DNA of 64,000 nt from Alicyclobacillus suci (GCF_017329615.1 NZ_JAFMTW010000018.1:1-64000); one strand, 5' to 3'. Counted from the first letter of the stretch, positions 24,684 through 33,269 are shown. Made by a program: numbers and translations. Notes: generated by a model not told the origin, from the letters alone.

Positions 24684-25637
24684 GTGAGTCAGTTGGAAGA
24701 CTTGGAGAGTATCGTAACTTTTTTGTCCGTCGCTTCAACACTGAGTTTTGTAAAAACGGCGCATGTCATGAACCTCCGTCAGCCATCTGTTTCAGCGAGA
24801 ATACAGAAATTAGAAGAACGGCTCGGTGTGAAGTTATTTATTCGAAATAAGAACCACAAAATTTATCTCACACAAGAGGGGAGGGAGTTTTTGCCTTACG
24901 CTAGACGAATGATGCAGCTCATGCAGGAGGCTGAGAACAAGCTTCGTAGTATCCAGCAAAAGGCTGAAGGTATTATTCGAATTGGTGCTACACCCACATG
25001 GTCAGTGAATGTTCTGCCTAAAATTCTTGGCACGATTCGAACTCAGAATCCTGCCGTAGAGTTTCACGTGGTTCACGGGAATTCCCGAACCATTCGCGAC
25101 ATGATTATCGGCAATGAAGTAGACCTTGGCCTGGTTGCCTCCGAGGTGACCCATCGTGAGATAGAGCGGGTGACAGCTTATGCCACTCCGTGGATATTAG
25201 TTTGTGCCCCCGGGCACCGATTGACGCAGTTTCAACAAATTGGTCTCGAAGACATGTTGCATGAGCCTTTGGTGACGTACGAGCAATCTACAGACGCGTG
25301 GCGGGGAATCCAGAAAGCATTCGGGAAGTATCAGGCAATCCCCAACGTGGTTGCCGAGTTGAACCAACTGGAAGCCGCAAAGGTGATGGTGATTGAGTCA
25401 TCTTGTGTGAGTTTGCTACCTCTGATTGCTGTACAGAGGGAATTGCGAGAAGGTTCACTGGTTGGTTTACAAGTGCAGCAGTTGTCCCACATTCAATCCG
25501 TGTTATCAATGATTTACCTTGGCTCAAAATCCACTTATCTACTGATAGACATTATACGGCGGGCCATTGTTGACTACTTTGATGGTCTAGGTGTAAACAA
25601 CCCTCACACAAACAGCGGAGGTGCTATTTTGTGTTAA
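24684..25637 (+). CDS. LysR family transcriptional regulator
   Basis: 317-residue LysR-type regulator. The helix-turn-helix spans roughly residues 20-50 (SFVKTAHVMNLRQPSVSARI) and the co-inducer domain begins with EGIIRIGATPTWSVNVLPKIL. The start is uncertain: GTG 24684, GTG 24681 or TTG 24693 would all give a normal N-terminus, and no ribosome site decides. It overlaps the Rieske oxygenase by 7 bases, so unlike most LysR genes it is transcribed with its probable target. Confidence 0.85.
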   Translation: MSQLEDLESIVTFLSVASTLSFVKTAHVMNLRQPSVSARIQKLEERLGVKLFIRNKNHKIYLTQEGREFLPYARRMMQLMQEAENKLRSIQQKAEGIIRIGATPTWSVNVLPKILGTIRTQNPAVEFHVVHGNSRTIRDMIIGNEVDLGLVASEVTHREIERVTAYATPWILVCAPGHRLTQFQQIGLEDMLHEPLVTYEQSTDAWRGIQKAFGKYQAIPNVVAELNQLEAAKVMVIESSCVSLLPLIAVQRELREGSLVGLQVQQLSHIQSVLSMIYLGSKSTYLLIDIIRRAIVDYFDGLGVNNPHTNSGGAILC

Positions 25638-26983
25638 GCAAAGAAGATAACATGCTTATCGCACAGGTTGGTCCTGGAACTGCAATGGGAGAAGCGATGC
25701 GCTCATACTGGATACCGATTTTATTGTCTTATGAACTGCCCGAAAACGACGGCAGAGCATTAAGAGTCAGGGTTCTGGGAGAAAATTTGATTGCATTTCG
25801 AGACAGTGAGGGAAAAGTGGGTTTGTTAGATGAACACTGCCCACATCGCGGAGCATCATTATATTTCGGACGTAATGAGGAATGCGGTCTGCGTTGTGTC
25901 TATCACGGTTGGAAATTCAATGTAAGCGGTACTATTGTTGACATGCCGAATGAGCCACCGACAAGTACCTTCAAAAATCGGATTAAGGCAAACGCGTATC
26001 CTTGTGCAGAACGCAATGGTGTGATTTGGGCTTATATGGGCAACAAGTCTGACGAGAACCGGCCTGACCTGCCTGATTTTGAGTGGAATCTGGTGCCTGA
26101 ATCTCGCTGTTACATCAGCAAACGAGTTGAAGATTGTAACTGGGTTCAAGCCTATGAAGGAGGCATTGACTCTAGTCACGTGTCGTTTTTGCACAGCCGG
26201 CTCAATCCGACGGATTTCACTGGAAGTCCACGTGAAAAAGGTATGAAGTATATGGCGGGTGACAAATTCCCGCACTACGAAACGATTGAAACCCCGTACG
26301 GGATGATGGTCGGCGCTAGAAGAAGTGCTGAGCCGGGCTACCATTACTGGCGCATTACACAGTGTTTAATGCCGTTTTATACTATTCTTCCATCTTACGG
26401 CACTGACAGCCCAGTCAGCGGGCACGCTTGGGTTCCAATTGATGATTACAGCACGATGGTCTGGACAATCACCTGGCACCCCATACGCGACCTGACTCAG
26501 GATGAGTTGGATGACATGAAGTACTGGTCTCCTGATCGCGTTGGTACGAGCGAAGGGAATGGTCGTCATCTACCATTGAACATGTATATGGAGGAGACAT
26601 CTATTGCAAATAGCAGATGGCGTTCGAAGTTGAATCTTGCCAATGACTACTTAATTGATTGGAATGCACAAGCGACCAAGTCGTTTTCTGGGATTCCGAC
26701 TATCGCCATGCAAGATCAAGCTGTACAGGAGTCAATGGGCCCAATTTTCGACCGTAGGAAGGAGCACCTTGGCACCGCTGACCTAGCGATTATTCGGATG
26801 CGTCACTTGTGGCTCAATACTGCAAAGGGGCTTCAAGAGCGAGGGGTTGAACCGGTAGGTGTGTCAGCGCCAGCAACTTATCATATTCGCTCCGCATCCA
26901 TGCGTTTACCGGAAGATGCTGACTGGGTTCGTGAGGCGGAGTTGGTGACTTCTGCAGATCAGAGTAAAGTTCACTTTGTGTGA
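25631..26983 (+). CDS. Rieske non-heme iron oxygenase, alpha subunit (phthalate dioxygenase-like)
   Basis: 450-residue ring-hydroxylating or demethylating oxygenase. The [2Fe-2S] Rieske centre is CPHRG near residue 69 and CVYHGW near 88. The mononuclear Fe(II) ligands lie in GIDSSHVSFLH around 178-188. The overall type is the phthalate 4,5-dioxygenase / vanillate demethylase group. No ferredoxin or reductase gene is nearby, so electrons must come from a partner elsewhere. GTG start with AGCGGAGGTG upstream. It precedes a zinc dehydrogenase and a dihydroxyphthalate-decarboxylase-like gene. Confidence 0.88.
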   Translation: MLSKEDNMLIAQVGPGTAMGEAMRSYWIPILLSYELPENDGRALRVRVLGENLIAFRDSEGKVGLLDEHCPHRGASLYFGRNEECGLRCVYHGWKFNVSGTIVDMPNEPPTSTFKNRIKANAYPCAERNGVIWAYMGNKSDENRPDLPDFEWNLVPESRCYISKRVEDCNWVQAYEGGIDSSHVSFLHSRLNPTDFTGSPREKGMKYMAGDKFPHYETIETPYGMMVGARRSAEPGYHYWRITQCLMPFYTILPSYGTDSPVSGHAWVPIDDYSTMVWTITWHPIRDLTQDELDDMKYWSPDRVGTSEGNGRHLPLNMYMEETSIANSRWRSKLNLANDYLIDWNAQATKSFSGIPTIAMQDQAVQESMGPIFDRRKEHLGTADLAIIRMRHLWLNTAKGLQERGVEPVGVSAPATYHIRSASMRLPEDADWVREAELVTSADQSKVHFV

Positions 26984-26998
26984 CAAGGGGGTGGTGTG

Positions 26999-28135
26999 AT
27001 GAGGCAGCAAATCCAGGCTGCAGTGATGACTGGAAGTGGCGTGACGGAACTTAAACGTCTGTCATTACCGGATATCGGGCTCGATGACGGACTGCTGAAA
27101 ATAGAGGCTGCGGGGGTTTGTGGTAGCGATGTACGACATTACCGAGCTGCCATTGAAGAACCGAGAATCCTGGGGCATGAAAACTTGGGACGCGTCGTAG
27201 CTTTGGGACCGATTGCAAAAGAACGTTGGGGGGTCTCGGAGGGAGACCGTGTGCTATTGGAGGAGTATTTGCCGTGTGGCCACTGCTACGCTTGTCGGAC
27301 GGGTAACTTTCGGTCGTGTCGGGCAACGGATTCACTTCTATCGCCCACAGCTATACGATTTGGTTCTACGCCGCTCAATGTCGGATCAGGTTTGTGGGGC
27401 GGATATGCGGAATATCTCTATTTGCACCCAAGAACGGTATTTCATCATGTGGACGAACAAATTCCTGCCACAGAGGCAGTACTAGCTTTACCGATTTCCA
27501 ATGGGATTGAGTGGGTAACTCGAGAAGGACAACTCAAGTCAGGGCAAACGGTCCTTATTCTGGGGCCAGGGCAGCAGGGGCTGGGTTGTGTTCTCGCCGC
27601 GAAATTGGCGGGCGCTAGGCTGATTATCGTCGTTGGGCTCTCACGGGATACTAAACGACTTGAAGTAGCAAAAAACCTTGGTGCAGATATCGTATTTCAT
27701 GGTGCAAATGAAGATTTGATAACGCTGGTACGAGATATGACACATGGGGAAGGCGTTGACATGGTTGTCGACACTGCGCGGGGAAGCGATGAAACGATTG
27801 GCATTGCAATGGCTGTTCTGAAGAAGCACGGACAGTTGATTTTGCCAACAGGCGTCGCTGAGGGAATCACTCACTTTCCAGTGGCGCAACTTTCAAAACG
27901 TTGCTTAACGATGCGTGGTGTCAGGGGACATAGCTATGCAGCTGTGGAATTGGCGATTGAGATCATAAAATCTCGGAAATACCCCATAAGTGAGATGTCA
28001 ACACATCATTTCGGTTTAGACCAAGTTGATCGAGCGATTCGTTTGACAGCGGGTGAGTATCCTGAACAGGCCGTACATGTCACAATATTGCCCAAGATTA
28101 CGCAGTTCAGCGAAGCTCAAAGGGGGGATGCGTAG
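26999..28135 (+). CDS. zinc-binding MDR alcohol dehydrogenase
   Basis: 378-residue medium-chain dehydrogenase. The catalytic zinc site has GVCGSDVRHY (Cys near residue 38) and GHENLG. The structural zinc site has four Cys within CGHCYACRTGNFRSC. ILGPGQQGLGCVLAA is the NAD(P) loop. It could oxidise a dihydrodiol or alcohol formed by the upstream Rieske oxygenase, although dihydrodiol dehydrogenases are usually SDRs. AAGGGGGTGG lies before the ATG; a GTG three bases earlier is equally possible. It shares one base with the next gene. Confidence 0.85.
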   Translation: MRQQIQAAVMTGSGVTELKRLSLPDIGLDDGLLKIEAAGVCGSDVRHYRAAIEEPRILGHENLGRVVALGPIAKERWGVSEGDRVLLEEYLPCGHCYACRTGNFRSCRATDSLLSPTAIRFGSTPLNVGSGLWGGYAEYLYLHPRTVFHHVDEQIPATEAVLALPISNGIEWVTREGQLKSGQTVLILGPGQQGLGCVLAAKLAGARLIIVVGLSRDTKRLEVAKNLGADIVFHGANEDLITLVRDMTHGEGVDMVVDTARGSDETIGIAMAVLKKHGQLILPTGVAEGITHFPVAQLSKRCLTMRGVRGHSYAAVELAIEIIKSRKYPISEMSTHHFGLDQVDRAIRLTAGEYPEQAVHVTILPKITQFSEAQRGDA

Positions 28136-28440
28136 TGAGCCTTCGCGCGTACTTGTCCGTTCCTTATATTCTTGCGTCCGATTCCTTGATTCGAGATGGA
28201 GACTGGATACGTATCGTCCGATACCCGGAACTTCCCGGGTGTGTGGTCGAAGGGTTTGAAACGGTGCGGATGATTGATGAGCTGGACGAAAAGCGCGTCA
28301 CAATGATTGTCTCTGCGTTGCAGAATGGTGTGGAACCTCCGGTACCACGTCCTGCGTTGTCGAATGTGGATGTCGAGGGTCTGTTGAGCAGGCTTGGGTT
28401 GGAAAGACTGATACCACTATTGGATGAACTTGGCGCCTAA
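28135..28440 (+). CDS. small protein with HicB-like segment, unknown function
   Basis: 101-residue protein, GTG start overlapping the previous stop by one base, which implies coupled translation. The segment GDWIRIVRYPELPGCVVEG resembles the PELPGC strand-turn of HicB-type antitoxins. No HicA toxin or DNA-binding tail follows; the rest is a helical tail ending in LGLERLIPLLDELGA. In a catabolic operon it may be an accessory or small-molecule-binding protein. Function is open. Confidence 0.65.
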   Translation: MSLRAYLSVPYILASDSLIRDGDWIRIVRYPELPGCVVEGFETVRMIDELDEKRVTMIVSALQNGVEPPVPRPALSNVDVEGLLSRLGLERLIPLLDELGA

Positions 28441-28543
28441 TGGAGACACAGTCTAGCGGGAACGGTCCATCTTCCGTCGCCCATCGATTGACTGGGTGTA
28501 GATTCTGGTGCTACACTTTCAGATGTAAACAATATGTTTGTAT

Positions 28544-28562
28544 CATTAACTATACGTTAATG
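28544..28562 (+). promoter_or_regulatory. inverted-repeat operator, sister of the IclR-gene site
   Basis: Perfect CATTAAC-5-GTTAATG. It shares the core TTAAC-5-GTTAA and spacing with the palindrome at 17150-17172, so one regulator, most likely the IclR protein, may control both units. Confidence 0.55.
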
Positions 28563-28625
28563 GATTACAAGTGGCTATCGTTTCATAGGTAGCCTGTCAT
28601 ATTGGTGAAATCTATTGCAGCTCAT

Positions 28626-28639
28626 TGAAAGCGCTATCT
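28626..28639 (+). promoter_or_regulatory. cre-like site 1 before the extradiol dioxygenase
   Basis: TGAAAGCGCTATCT, close to the CcpA cre consensus, in the 320-base regulatory gap. Confidence 0.5.
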
Positions 28640-28696
28640 TTGATTTATGTTCGCGGAATAATTTAAAAAGAGATAACAAAATGAATTTTATATTTT

Positions 28697-28710
28697 AGAA
28701 AGCGCTTTCT
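28697..28710 (+). promoter_or_regulatory. cre-like site 2 before the extradiol dioxygenase
   Basis: AGAAAGCGCTTTCT is a perfect 14-base palindrome with the cre core, 54 bases before the gene start and just after a TATATT that may be a -10 box. A road-block position for CcpA. Confidence 0.6.
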
Positions 28711-28763
28711 TTTTGGGGGTTGGACAATTACAGACTGTGATAACGAATTATGGAGGGGAAAAC

Positions 28764-29675
28764 TTGATTAGGTATAAGAAATTGGGCTATGTCGCACTGA
28801 ATGTACGTGACGTGGAGCGTTCTGCACAGTTCTATCAGGATATGGTTGGGTTTACTTTAGTTGATGAAGTCTCGTCGGAACGTGCTTATCTGACCTGTAG
28901 CGATGAACACCACTGTATCGTCCTGCATCAGTCGGATGACCCAGGACTGAAAAGAATTGCGATGGAACTGGAAGATGTCAGTCAGTATGAGGTGGCTTGG
29001 AATCATTTGTCTGAGCATGGGTACCACCCCGTCGCTGTTAGTGCCGAAGAATGTGCACAGTTGTGCATCGGAAAGGCATTCCGTTTCGCAGACCCGAACG
29101 GTGTCGTCTTTGAATTCTATTGTGGCATGCAACACCGTCCTTTTCGAAAGAAACCTCATTTAGTGAAAATTAGCAGGCTGGGGCATGTCATCCTCAACGT
29201 CTATTCTTTCTTTACGGATATTTTGAACTTCAAGCCTTCCGACGAGCGCTATAACCAGCGAGGTGAGTTGTCCTTTGTTTGGATGCGTTGCTTCCCCAGT
29301 CCTTACCATCACTCTTTTGGATTTGCGACCGGTTCAGCACTGAAGCTACAGCACCTCGCGTTTATGGTTGAGGATATCAATGACATTGGTATTGGCTACA
29401 ATCGTCTACTTCGTGAACAGATTCCTGTCGTTTGTGGGCCCGGACGTCACTACGCTTCGGGCAGTATCTTTGTTTATTTCTTAGACCCGGATGAGATGAC
29501 CATTGAATATACCCTCGGCATGGAGGAATTCCCGGAAGTGGGTGCCCGTGCGCCTAGGATGCTGGATGGCGCTCCGGAGACAAGTGACATGTGGAGGAGC
29601 TATCGTGATTCTCGTATGGGGAAAGTCGGGAGTGTCGAGACATGGCGACAGACAGTCGGTAACGGGAGGGTGTAA
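28764..29675 (+). CDS. extradiol catechol dioxygenase (VOC family)
   Basis: 303-residue two-domain vicinal-oxygen-chelate protein resembling 2,3-dihydroxybiphenyl dioxygenases. The iron ligands are apparent: His in RLGHVILNV, His in KLQHLAFMVED and Glu in MTIEYTLGMEE. The loop after the first His is shorter than usual. TTG at 28764 is chosen because GGAGGGG lies 5 bases before it; the longer frame has no ribosome site. It should cleave a catechol ring next to the hydroxyl pair. First gene of an operon with a decarboxylase-like gene one base behind. Confidence 0.82.
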   Translation: MIRYKKLGYVALNVRDVERSAQFYQDMVGFTLVDEVSSERAYLTCSDEHHCIVLHQSDDPGLKRIAMELEDVSQYEVAWNHLSEHGYHPVAVSAEECAQLCIGKAFRFADPNGVVFEFYCGMQHRPFRKKPHLVKISRLGHVILNVYSFFTDILNFKPSDERYNQRGELSFVWMRCFPSPYHHSFGFATGSALKLQHLAFMVEDINDIGIGYNRLLREQIPVVCGPGRHYASGSIFVYFLDPDEMTIEYTLGMEEFPEVGARAPRMLDGAPETSDMWRSYRDSRMGKVGSVETWRQTVGNGRV

Positions 29676-29676
29676 C

Positions 29677-30609
29677 ATGGCGATTTCAACGATTCGAATT
29701 GGATGTACGCAGTACCTACACACAGATGCGATACTCTCGGGGAGACTCACGCTGGACAGTTTTTGTGTCCAGCCTGAGCGGGCCAAATCTATTGATGAAT
29801 GTACCTTGAAAACGCTTGGGGGAGAATACGACGTTGGGGAGAGTTCATTAGCCACATTTCTCAAAATAGCTGAATCTCAGACCGGTTTGAAAGCGCTACC
29901 AATTTTCTCGCGAAAATTCCTTCATCATTACCAATTTTGTTTAAACGACGCGTCCATTCAGAGCCCGCGAGATCTAGTGGGAAAAAAAGTTGCGATTCCG
30001 CAGTTTTGGATTACGGCTGGTATTTGGCACAGGTGGTTATTTGAACGTTATTACGGGATAGAGCCCGGGCAGATTACGTGGTTTCCGCTACAAAGAGATC
30101 GCGTTGTTGCTCCGTACCCTGACCATTATCAAATCGATTGGCGGCACGTTGGAAAATCTGCGCCTGAGCTTCTCCGTAGTCGTGAAGTAGACGTTTTCAT
30201 TTACGCGCGCAAAATCGATGACGACCGTGGGATTCGGACTGTGCAGCCGAATCCGATAGAGGAGACGACGAAGTTCTATCACGATGTTCGCATGGTTCCT
30301 ATTACACACGTCATTGTGGTGAGGGAAGAACTTCTTGAGTCAAACCCGAATCTGGTGGGTGAGCTAGTTCACTTGTTCGAACGGTCTAGGGATCTTGGAC
30401 TGAAAGATGTGGGGAACTCTGTAAGTATGTATCTCCCATTTGCGGATTTGCATTTGCAACGTACAGATTCGATGCTTGACAAGGACTGGAACAGTTTCGG
30501 TTGGGAGAAAAATTATAGAATCCTTAGAACATTCTACAATGCGGCGTGTGAGCAAGGTTTCATCAGTGGGAAGCGGAGTCTCGAAGATTGTTTTGTGCAA
30601 TTTGACTGA
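29677..30609 (+). CDS. 4,5-dihydroxyphthalate decarboxylase-like protein
   Basis: 310-residue protein with a periplasmic-binding-protein-like fold but no signal peptide, as in the Pht5 family, which decarboxylates 4,5-dihydroxyphthalate to protocatechuate. GGEYDVGESSLATFLKIAE is the family landmark, and LVGKKVAIPQFWITAGIW follows. CGGGAGGGTG precedes the ATG, which begins one base after the upstream stop. Together with the phthalate-type Rieske oxygenase it suggests a carboxylated aromatic substrate. A substrate-binding role cannot be excluded. Confidence 0.75.
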   Translation: MAISTIRIGCTQYLHTDAILSGRLTLDSFCVQPERAKSIDECTLKTLGGEYDVGESSLATFLKIAESQTGLKALPIFSRKFLHHYQFCLNDASIQSPRDLVGKKVAIPQFWITAGIWHRWLFERYYGIEPGQITWFPLQRDRVVAPYPDHYQIDWRHVGKSAPELLRSREVDVFIYARKIDDDRGIRTVQPNPIEETTKFYHDVRMVPITHVIVVREELLESNPNLVGELVHLFERSRDLGLKDVGNSVSMYLPFADLHLQRTDSMLDKDWNSFGWEKNYRILRTFYNAACEQGFISGKRSLEDCFVQFD

Positions 30610-30707
30610 AGTAGTCCTAACGACACAGCAGCGGAATTGATTGGGCATCTCTATGGTTGGTCTTAACCCAATGGGTCAAGATAAATACCTCTCGGGGGGG
30701 ATACTGC

Positions 30708-32060
30708 ATGTCCGACGAACGCGTGAATGTATCGAGACTTATCGACGAAACTCCATTCACAGCATATCAGGTCATTACCGTCATTATAGGATTTCTGCTG
30801 TTGGCTCTGGACGGTTATGACGCACAAGTCATTTCGTTTGTTGCCCCAGAACTTGAAAAGGTATGGGGAACCTCTTCGGCAGCATTGGCACCAATCTTTT
30901 CGTCTAGTCTTGTCGGATTGGCCATAGGAGCTTTAATATCTGGGCCTATCGCGGACAAAATTGGGCGTAAAACGACGGTAATCATCGCAGTGTTTCTGTT
31001 CGGTATTTTTTCGATACTCACCACAACGTCATCGGGTCTAGGTGCTTTGCTGTTCTGGAGGTTGGTAACCGGTTTCGGTCTCGGCGGTTGCATGGGGAAT
31101 GTCACAGCATTGCTCGCGGAGTATGCGCCCACGAGAATCCGCAAAACTGTTCTTAGTATTATGTGGTGCGGATTTCCGTTCGGTGCGACCATTGGAGGCG
31201 TCATCTCGGCAAAAATGATTCCTGCGTTCGGCTGGAAATCAGTGTTCTTCCTCGGCGGGATTGCGCCAATTGTTTTGGGATTTATAGCGGTGTTTGGAAT
31301 GCCTGAATCGATTCGGTTTCTGGTGCTTCATGGACGGAATAGAAATAGAATTGTGACTCCACTAAATCGAATTGCTGGTTCGGGGTCCGTGAGTAATCAC
31401 AACGACTTTTATTTGCCAGAGGAGAAGTTACCGGGTTTCCCGGTGAAACACTTGTTCACAGAGGGTAGGGCGCTTAATACAATCCTTGTATGGATTGTAT
31501 TCTTTATGACACTGTTACTCATCTATTTCCTGACAAACTGGATGCCCACGCTTCTGAAGGGTGTTGGTTTTCCGATGGGCAAGGCAATTATCGCCACAGC
31601 AATGCTACAGGGAGGAGGAATTGTCGGTACCATTGTGTTAGGTTCTACGAGTGATCGCCGAAACCCGAAGGTCATTTTGGGAATTTCGAGCGTTATCGCT
31701 GCGATATTGCTGATTGTGCTTGGTTACATGCACACCATTGGTGCACTTATTGCCGTATTGTTCTTTGCCGGATTCTTCATTGTTGGCGTCCAATCGAATA
31801 TGAACGCGATTGCAGCCAGTGTATATCCGACCAGTGCAAGGTCAACTGGTGCGAGTTGGGCCTTGGGAGTGGGGCGCATTGGCTCAATCGTCGGTCCGCT
31901 GATTGGTGGGGTGCTGGTTGCGGCGAACTGGAGTCTCCCCAATATTCTTATGTTGGCGGCGCTTGCAGCTATCATTGCGGCAATTGGCCTTGCGCTGATT
32001 AGTCGTAATCTAATTGATTCTCGAATAGCAAGCTCGGAACAAGTGGTGGTCGAAAATTAA
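30708..32060 (+). CDS. AAHS-type MFS aromatic acid:proton symporter
   Basis: 450-residue twelve-helix transporter like PcaK/BenK. The hallmark LLLALDGYDAQVISFVAPEL in helix 1 carries the substrate-binding Asp residues. GPIADKIGRKTTVI is the MFS loop and RLVTGFGLGGCMGNVTALLAEY is helix 4. ATG at 30708 follows CTCGGGGGGAT. It is the second importer in the island and the last gene before a strong terminator. Confidence 0.88.
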   Translation: MSDERVNVSRLIDETPFTAYQVITVIIGFLLLALDGYDAQVISFVAPELEKVWGTSSAALAPIFSSSLVGLAIGALISGPIADKIGRKTTVIIAVFLFGIFSILTTTSSGLGALLFWRLVTGFGLGGCMGNVTALLAEYAPTRIRKTVLSIMWCGFPFGATIGGVISAKMIPAFGWKSVFFLGGIAPIVLGFIAVFGMPESIRFLVLHGRNRNRIVTPLNRIAGSGSVSNHNDFYLPEEKLPGFPVKHLFTEGRALNTILVWIVFFMTLLLIYFLTNWMPTLLKGVGFPMGKAIIATAMLQGGGIVGTIVLGSTSDRRNPKVILGISSVIAAILLIVLGYMHTIGALIAVLFFAGFFIVGVQSNMNAIAASVYPTSARSTGASWALGVGRIGSIVGPLIGGVLVAANWSLPNILMLAALAAIIAAIGLALISRNLIDSRIASSEQVVVEN

Positions 32061-32090
32061 ATTCTGAGCATGCCTTAATAATACAAGTGG

Positions 32091-32136
32091 TGCGGCCTGA
32101 TGAACAGGGGTGACAGGCCGCACCGTTTTTTTTCTT
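32091..32136 (+). terminator. intrinsic terminator at the end of the aromatic island
   Basis: Ten-base-pair GTGCGGCCTG/CAGGCCGCAC stem followed by a long T-run. Confidence 0.92.
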
Positions 32137-32186
32137 TTGTAATCTAAGTAATTTTCTGCATGACTTCGTGTTTGTGATTGTTCGTC

Positions 32187-32603
32187 TTACAGGACATTCA
32201 ATTGGACTTCGATGTTGCCACGCGTTGCTTTCGAGTAGGGGCAAACTTGGTGAGCTGCCTCGACAATCTCCTGAGCAGTTTCTTGAGATACGCCTGGAAT
32301 TTTGACATCCAAGCGGACAGACAGCGCGAAGGTACCATCGTCCTCTTTGCCAATGGTTGTATGAGCCGTGACAGACGTATCCTTGACAACAATTTTTTTG
32401 CTCCGTGCGACGAGATTCACCGCACTGTCGAAGCAAGCTGCATAACCAGCTGCAAATAATTGTTCAGGATTGGTCGCCCCGCCGGCGCCACCTAGCTCTT
32501 TGGGCATCCGAACATCTAAATCCAATATGCCATCAGACGATGTGACGTGTCCATTTCGTCCGCCACCTTGAACCGTTGCTGTCGCTGTGTATAAGTTTTG
32601 CAT
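32187..32603 (-). CDS. ohr: Ohr family organic hydroperoxide reductase
   Basis: 138-residue OsmC/Ohr thiol peroxidase that reduces organic hydroperoxides, usually with lipoyl partners. The two catalytic Cys are in GYAACFDSAV (about residue 58) and HQVCPYSKATRGN (about 122), with NPEQLFAAGYAAC typical of Ohr. GAGGAGAG precedes the ATG. It lies 13 bases downstream of the ohrR gene on the same strand, so the two form an operon. Confidence 0.95.
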   Translation of the reverse strand: MQNLYTATATVQGGGRNGHVTSSDGILDLDVRMPKELGGAGGATNPEQLFAAGYAACFDSAVNLVARSKKIVVKDTSVTAHTTIGKEDDGTFALSVRLDVKIPGVSQETAQEIVEAAHQVCPYSKATRGNIEVQLNVL

Positions 32604-32616
32604 GTTTCATCTCTCC

Positions 32617-33063
32617 TCAATTTGGTATCTGTTGTTGGACTTGTTGAATCATTCCTCGAAGAGTCGCCAGTAGGCGATCTACTTCTTGTTCTTCAGAACC
32701 GAGACGTTTCAGGAGCGATTCCGGAATGCAATAGGCGTTGGCTCGCAACTTTTCCCCTTTTTCCGTCAGCGAAATCCGCACAGTTCGCTCGTCTTCCTTG
32801 TCTCTATCCCGTCGCAATAAACCAGCGATTTCCATTCGCTTTAGCATTGGCGTCAGCGTGCCAGAGTCGAGGTAGAGCCGTTCACCAAGGTGTTTGACTG
32901 TACTACTTTCCTCTTCCCACAACACCAGCAATACCAAGTACTGTGGGTACGTCACCCCCAATTCGTCGAGTAGCGGGCGATATAGCTTTGTAATCTCCCG
33001 CGACAAGGCGTAGACGCTAAAACAAAGTTGATTGTCTAACTTGAGCAAATCGTCCTTCTTCAT
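32617..33063 (-). CDS. ohrR: MarR family peroxide sensor OhrR
   Basis: 148-residue winged-helix regulator. The sensing Cys sits in LDNQLCFSVYALSREI (residue 14), the OhrR position; LYRPLLDELGVTYPQYLVLL and DSGTLTPMLKRME are standard OhrR. Oxidation by organic hydroperoxides releases it from DNA. It should repress ohr and itself through the AT-rich repeats just upstream. Confidence 0.93.
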   Translation of the reverse strand: MKKDDLLKLDNQLCFSVYALSREITKLYRPLLDELGVTYPQYLVLLVLWEEESSTVKHLGERLYLDSGTLTPMLKRMEIAGLLRRDRDKEDERTVRISLTEKGEKLRANAYCIPESLLKRLGSEEQEVDRLLATLRGMIQQVQQQIPN

Positions 33064-33077
33064 CGTTTGCAGCCCTC

Positions 33078-33120
33078 AGTTTAATTGTTTACAATTTAAT
33101 TTTACACAATTTAATTTGAC
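33078..33120 (-). promoter_or_regulatory. OhrR operator region
   Basis: Repeated AATTGT/ACAATT and CAATTTAATTT words in the 55 bases before ohrR match the AT-rich inverted repeats of B. subtilis OhrR operators (TACAATT-AATTGT). Confidence 0.65.
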
Positions 33121-33173
33121 GTGTCAACAGCATGCTTTCAATTTATCATCGTATTGTGGATTTTGGGGATAAG

Positions 33174-33269
33174 TTGTCCAGTTGTCCACAGAGATTCTGT
33201 GCATAACTTACCGGATCCGCAAAGTAGTGGCGTAGGTTTCACGCTGTAAAATTATCGGGCTGTGGATAA
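33174..33269. other. DnaA-box cluster 1
   Basis: TTGTCCACA at 33182-33190, the inverse of TTATGCACA at 33198-33206, and the inverse of TTATCCACA at 33261-33269, plus a weaker TTGTCCAG at 33174. All fit or nearly fit the DnaA box. There is no origin gene nearby, so titration or local regulation is more likely than replication start. The rest of the 33270-33600 gap shows no gene. Confidence 0.55.

Noticed and set aside
28135..28440. HicAB toxin-antitoxin pair
   Set aside because: Only a HicB-like segment is present; no HicA gene lies on either side.
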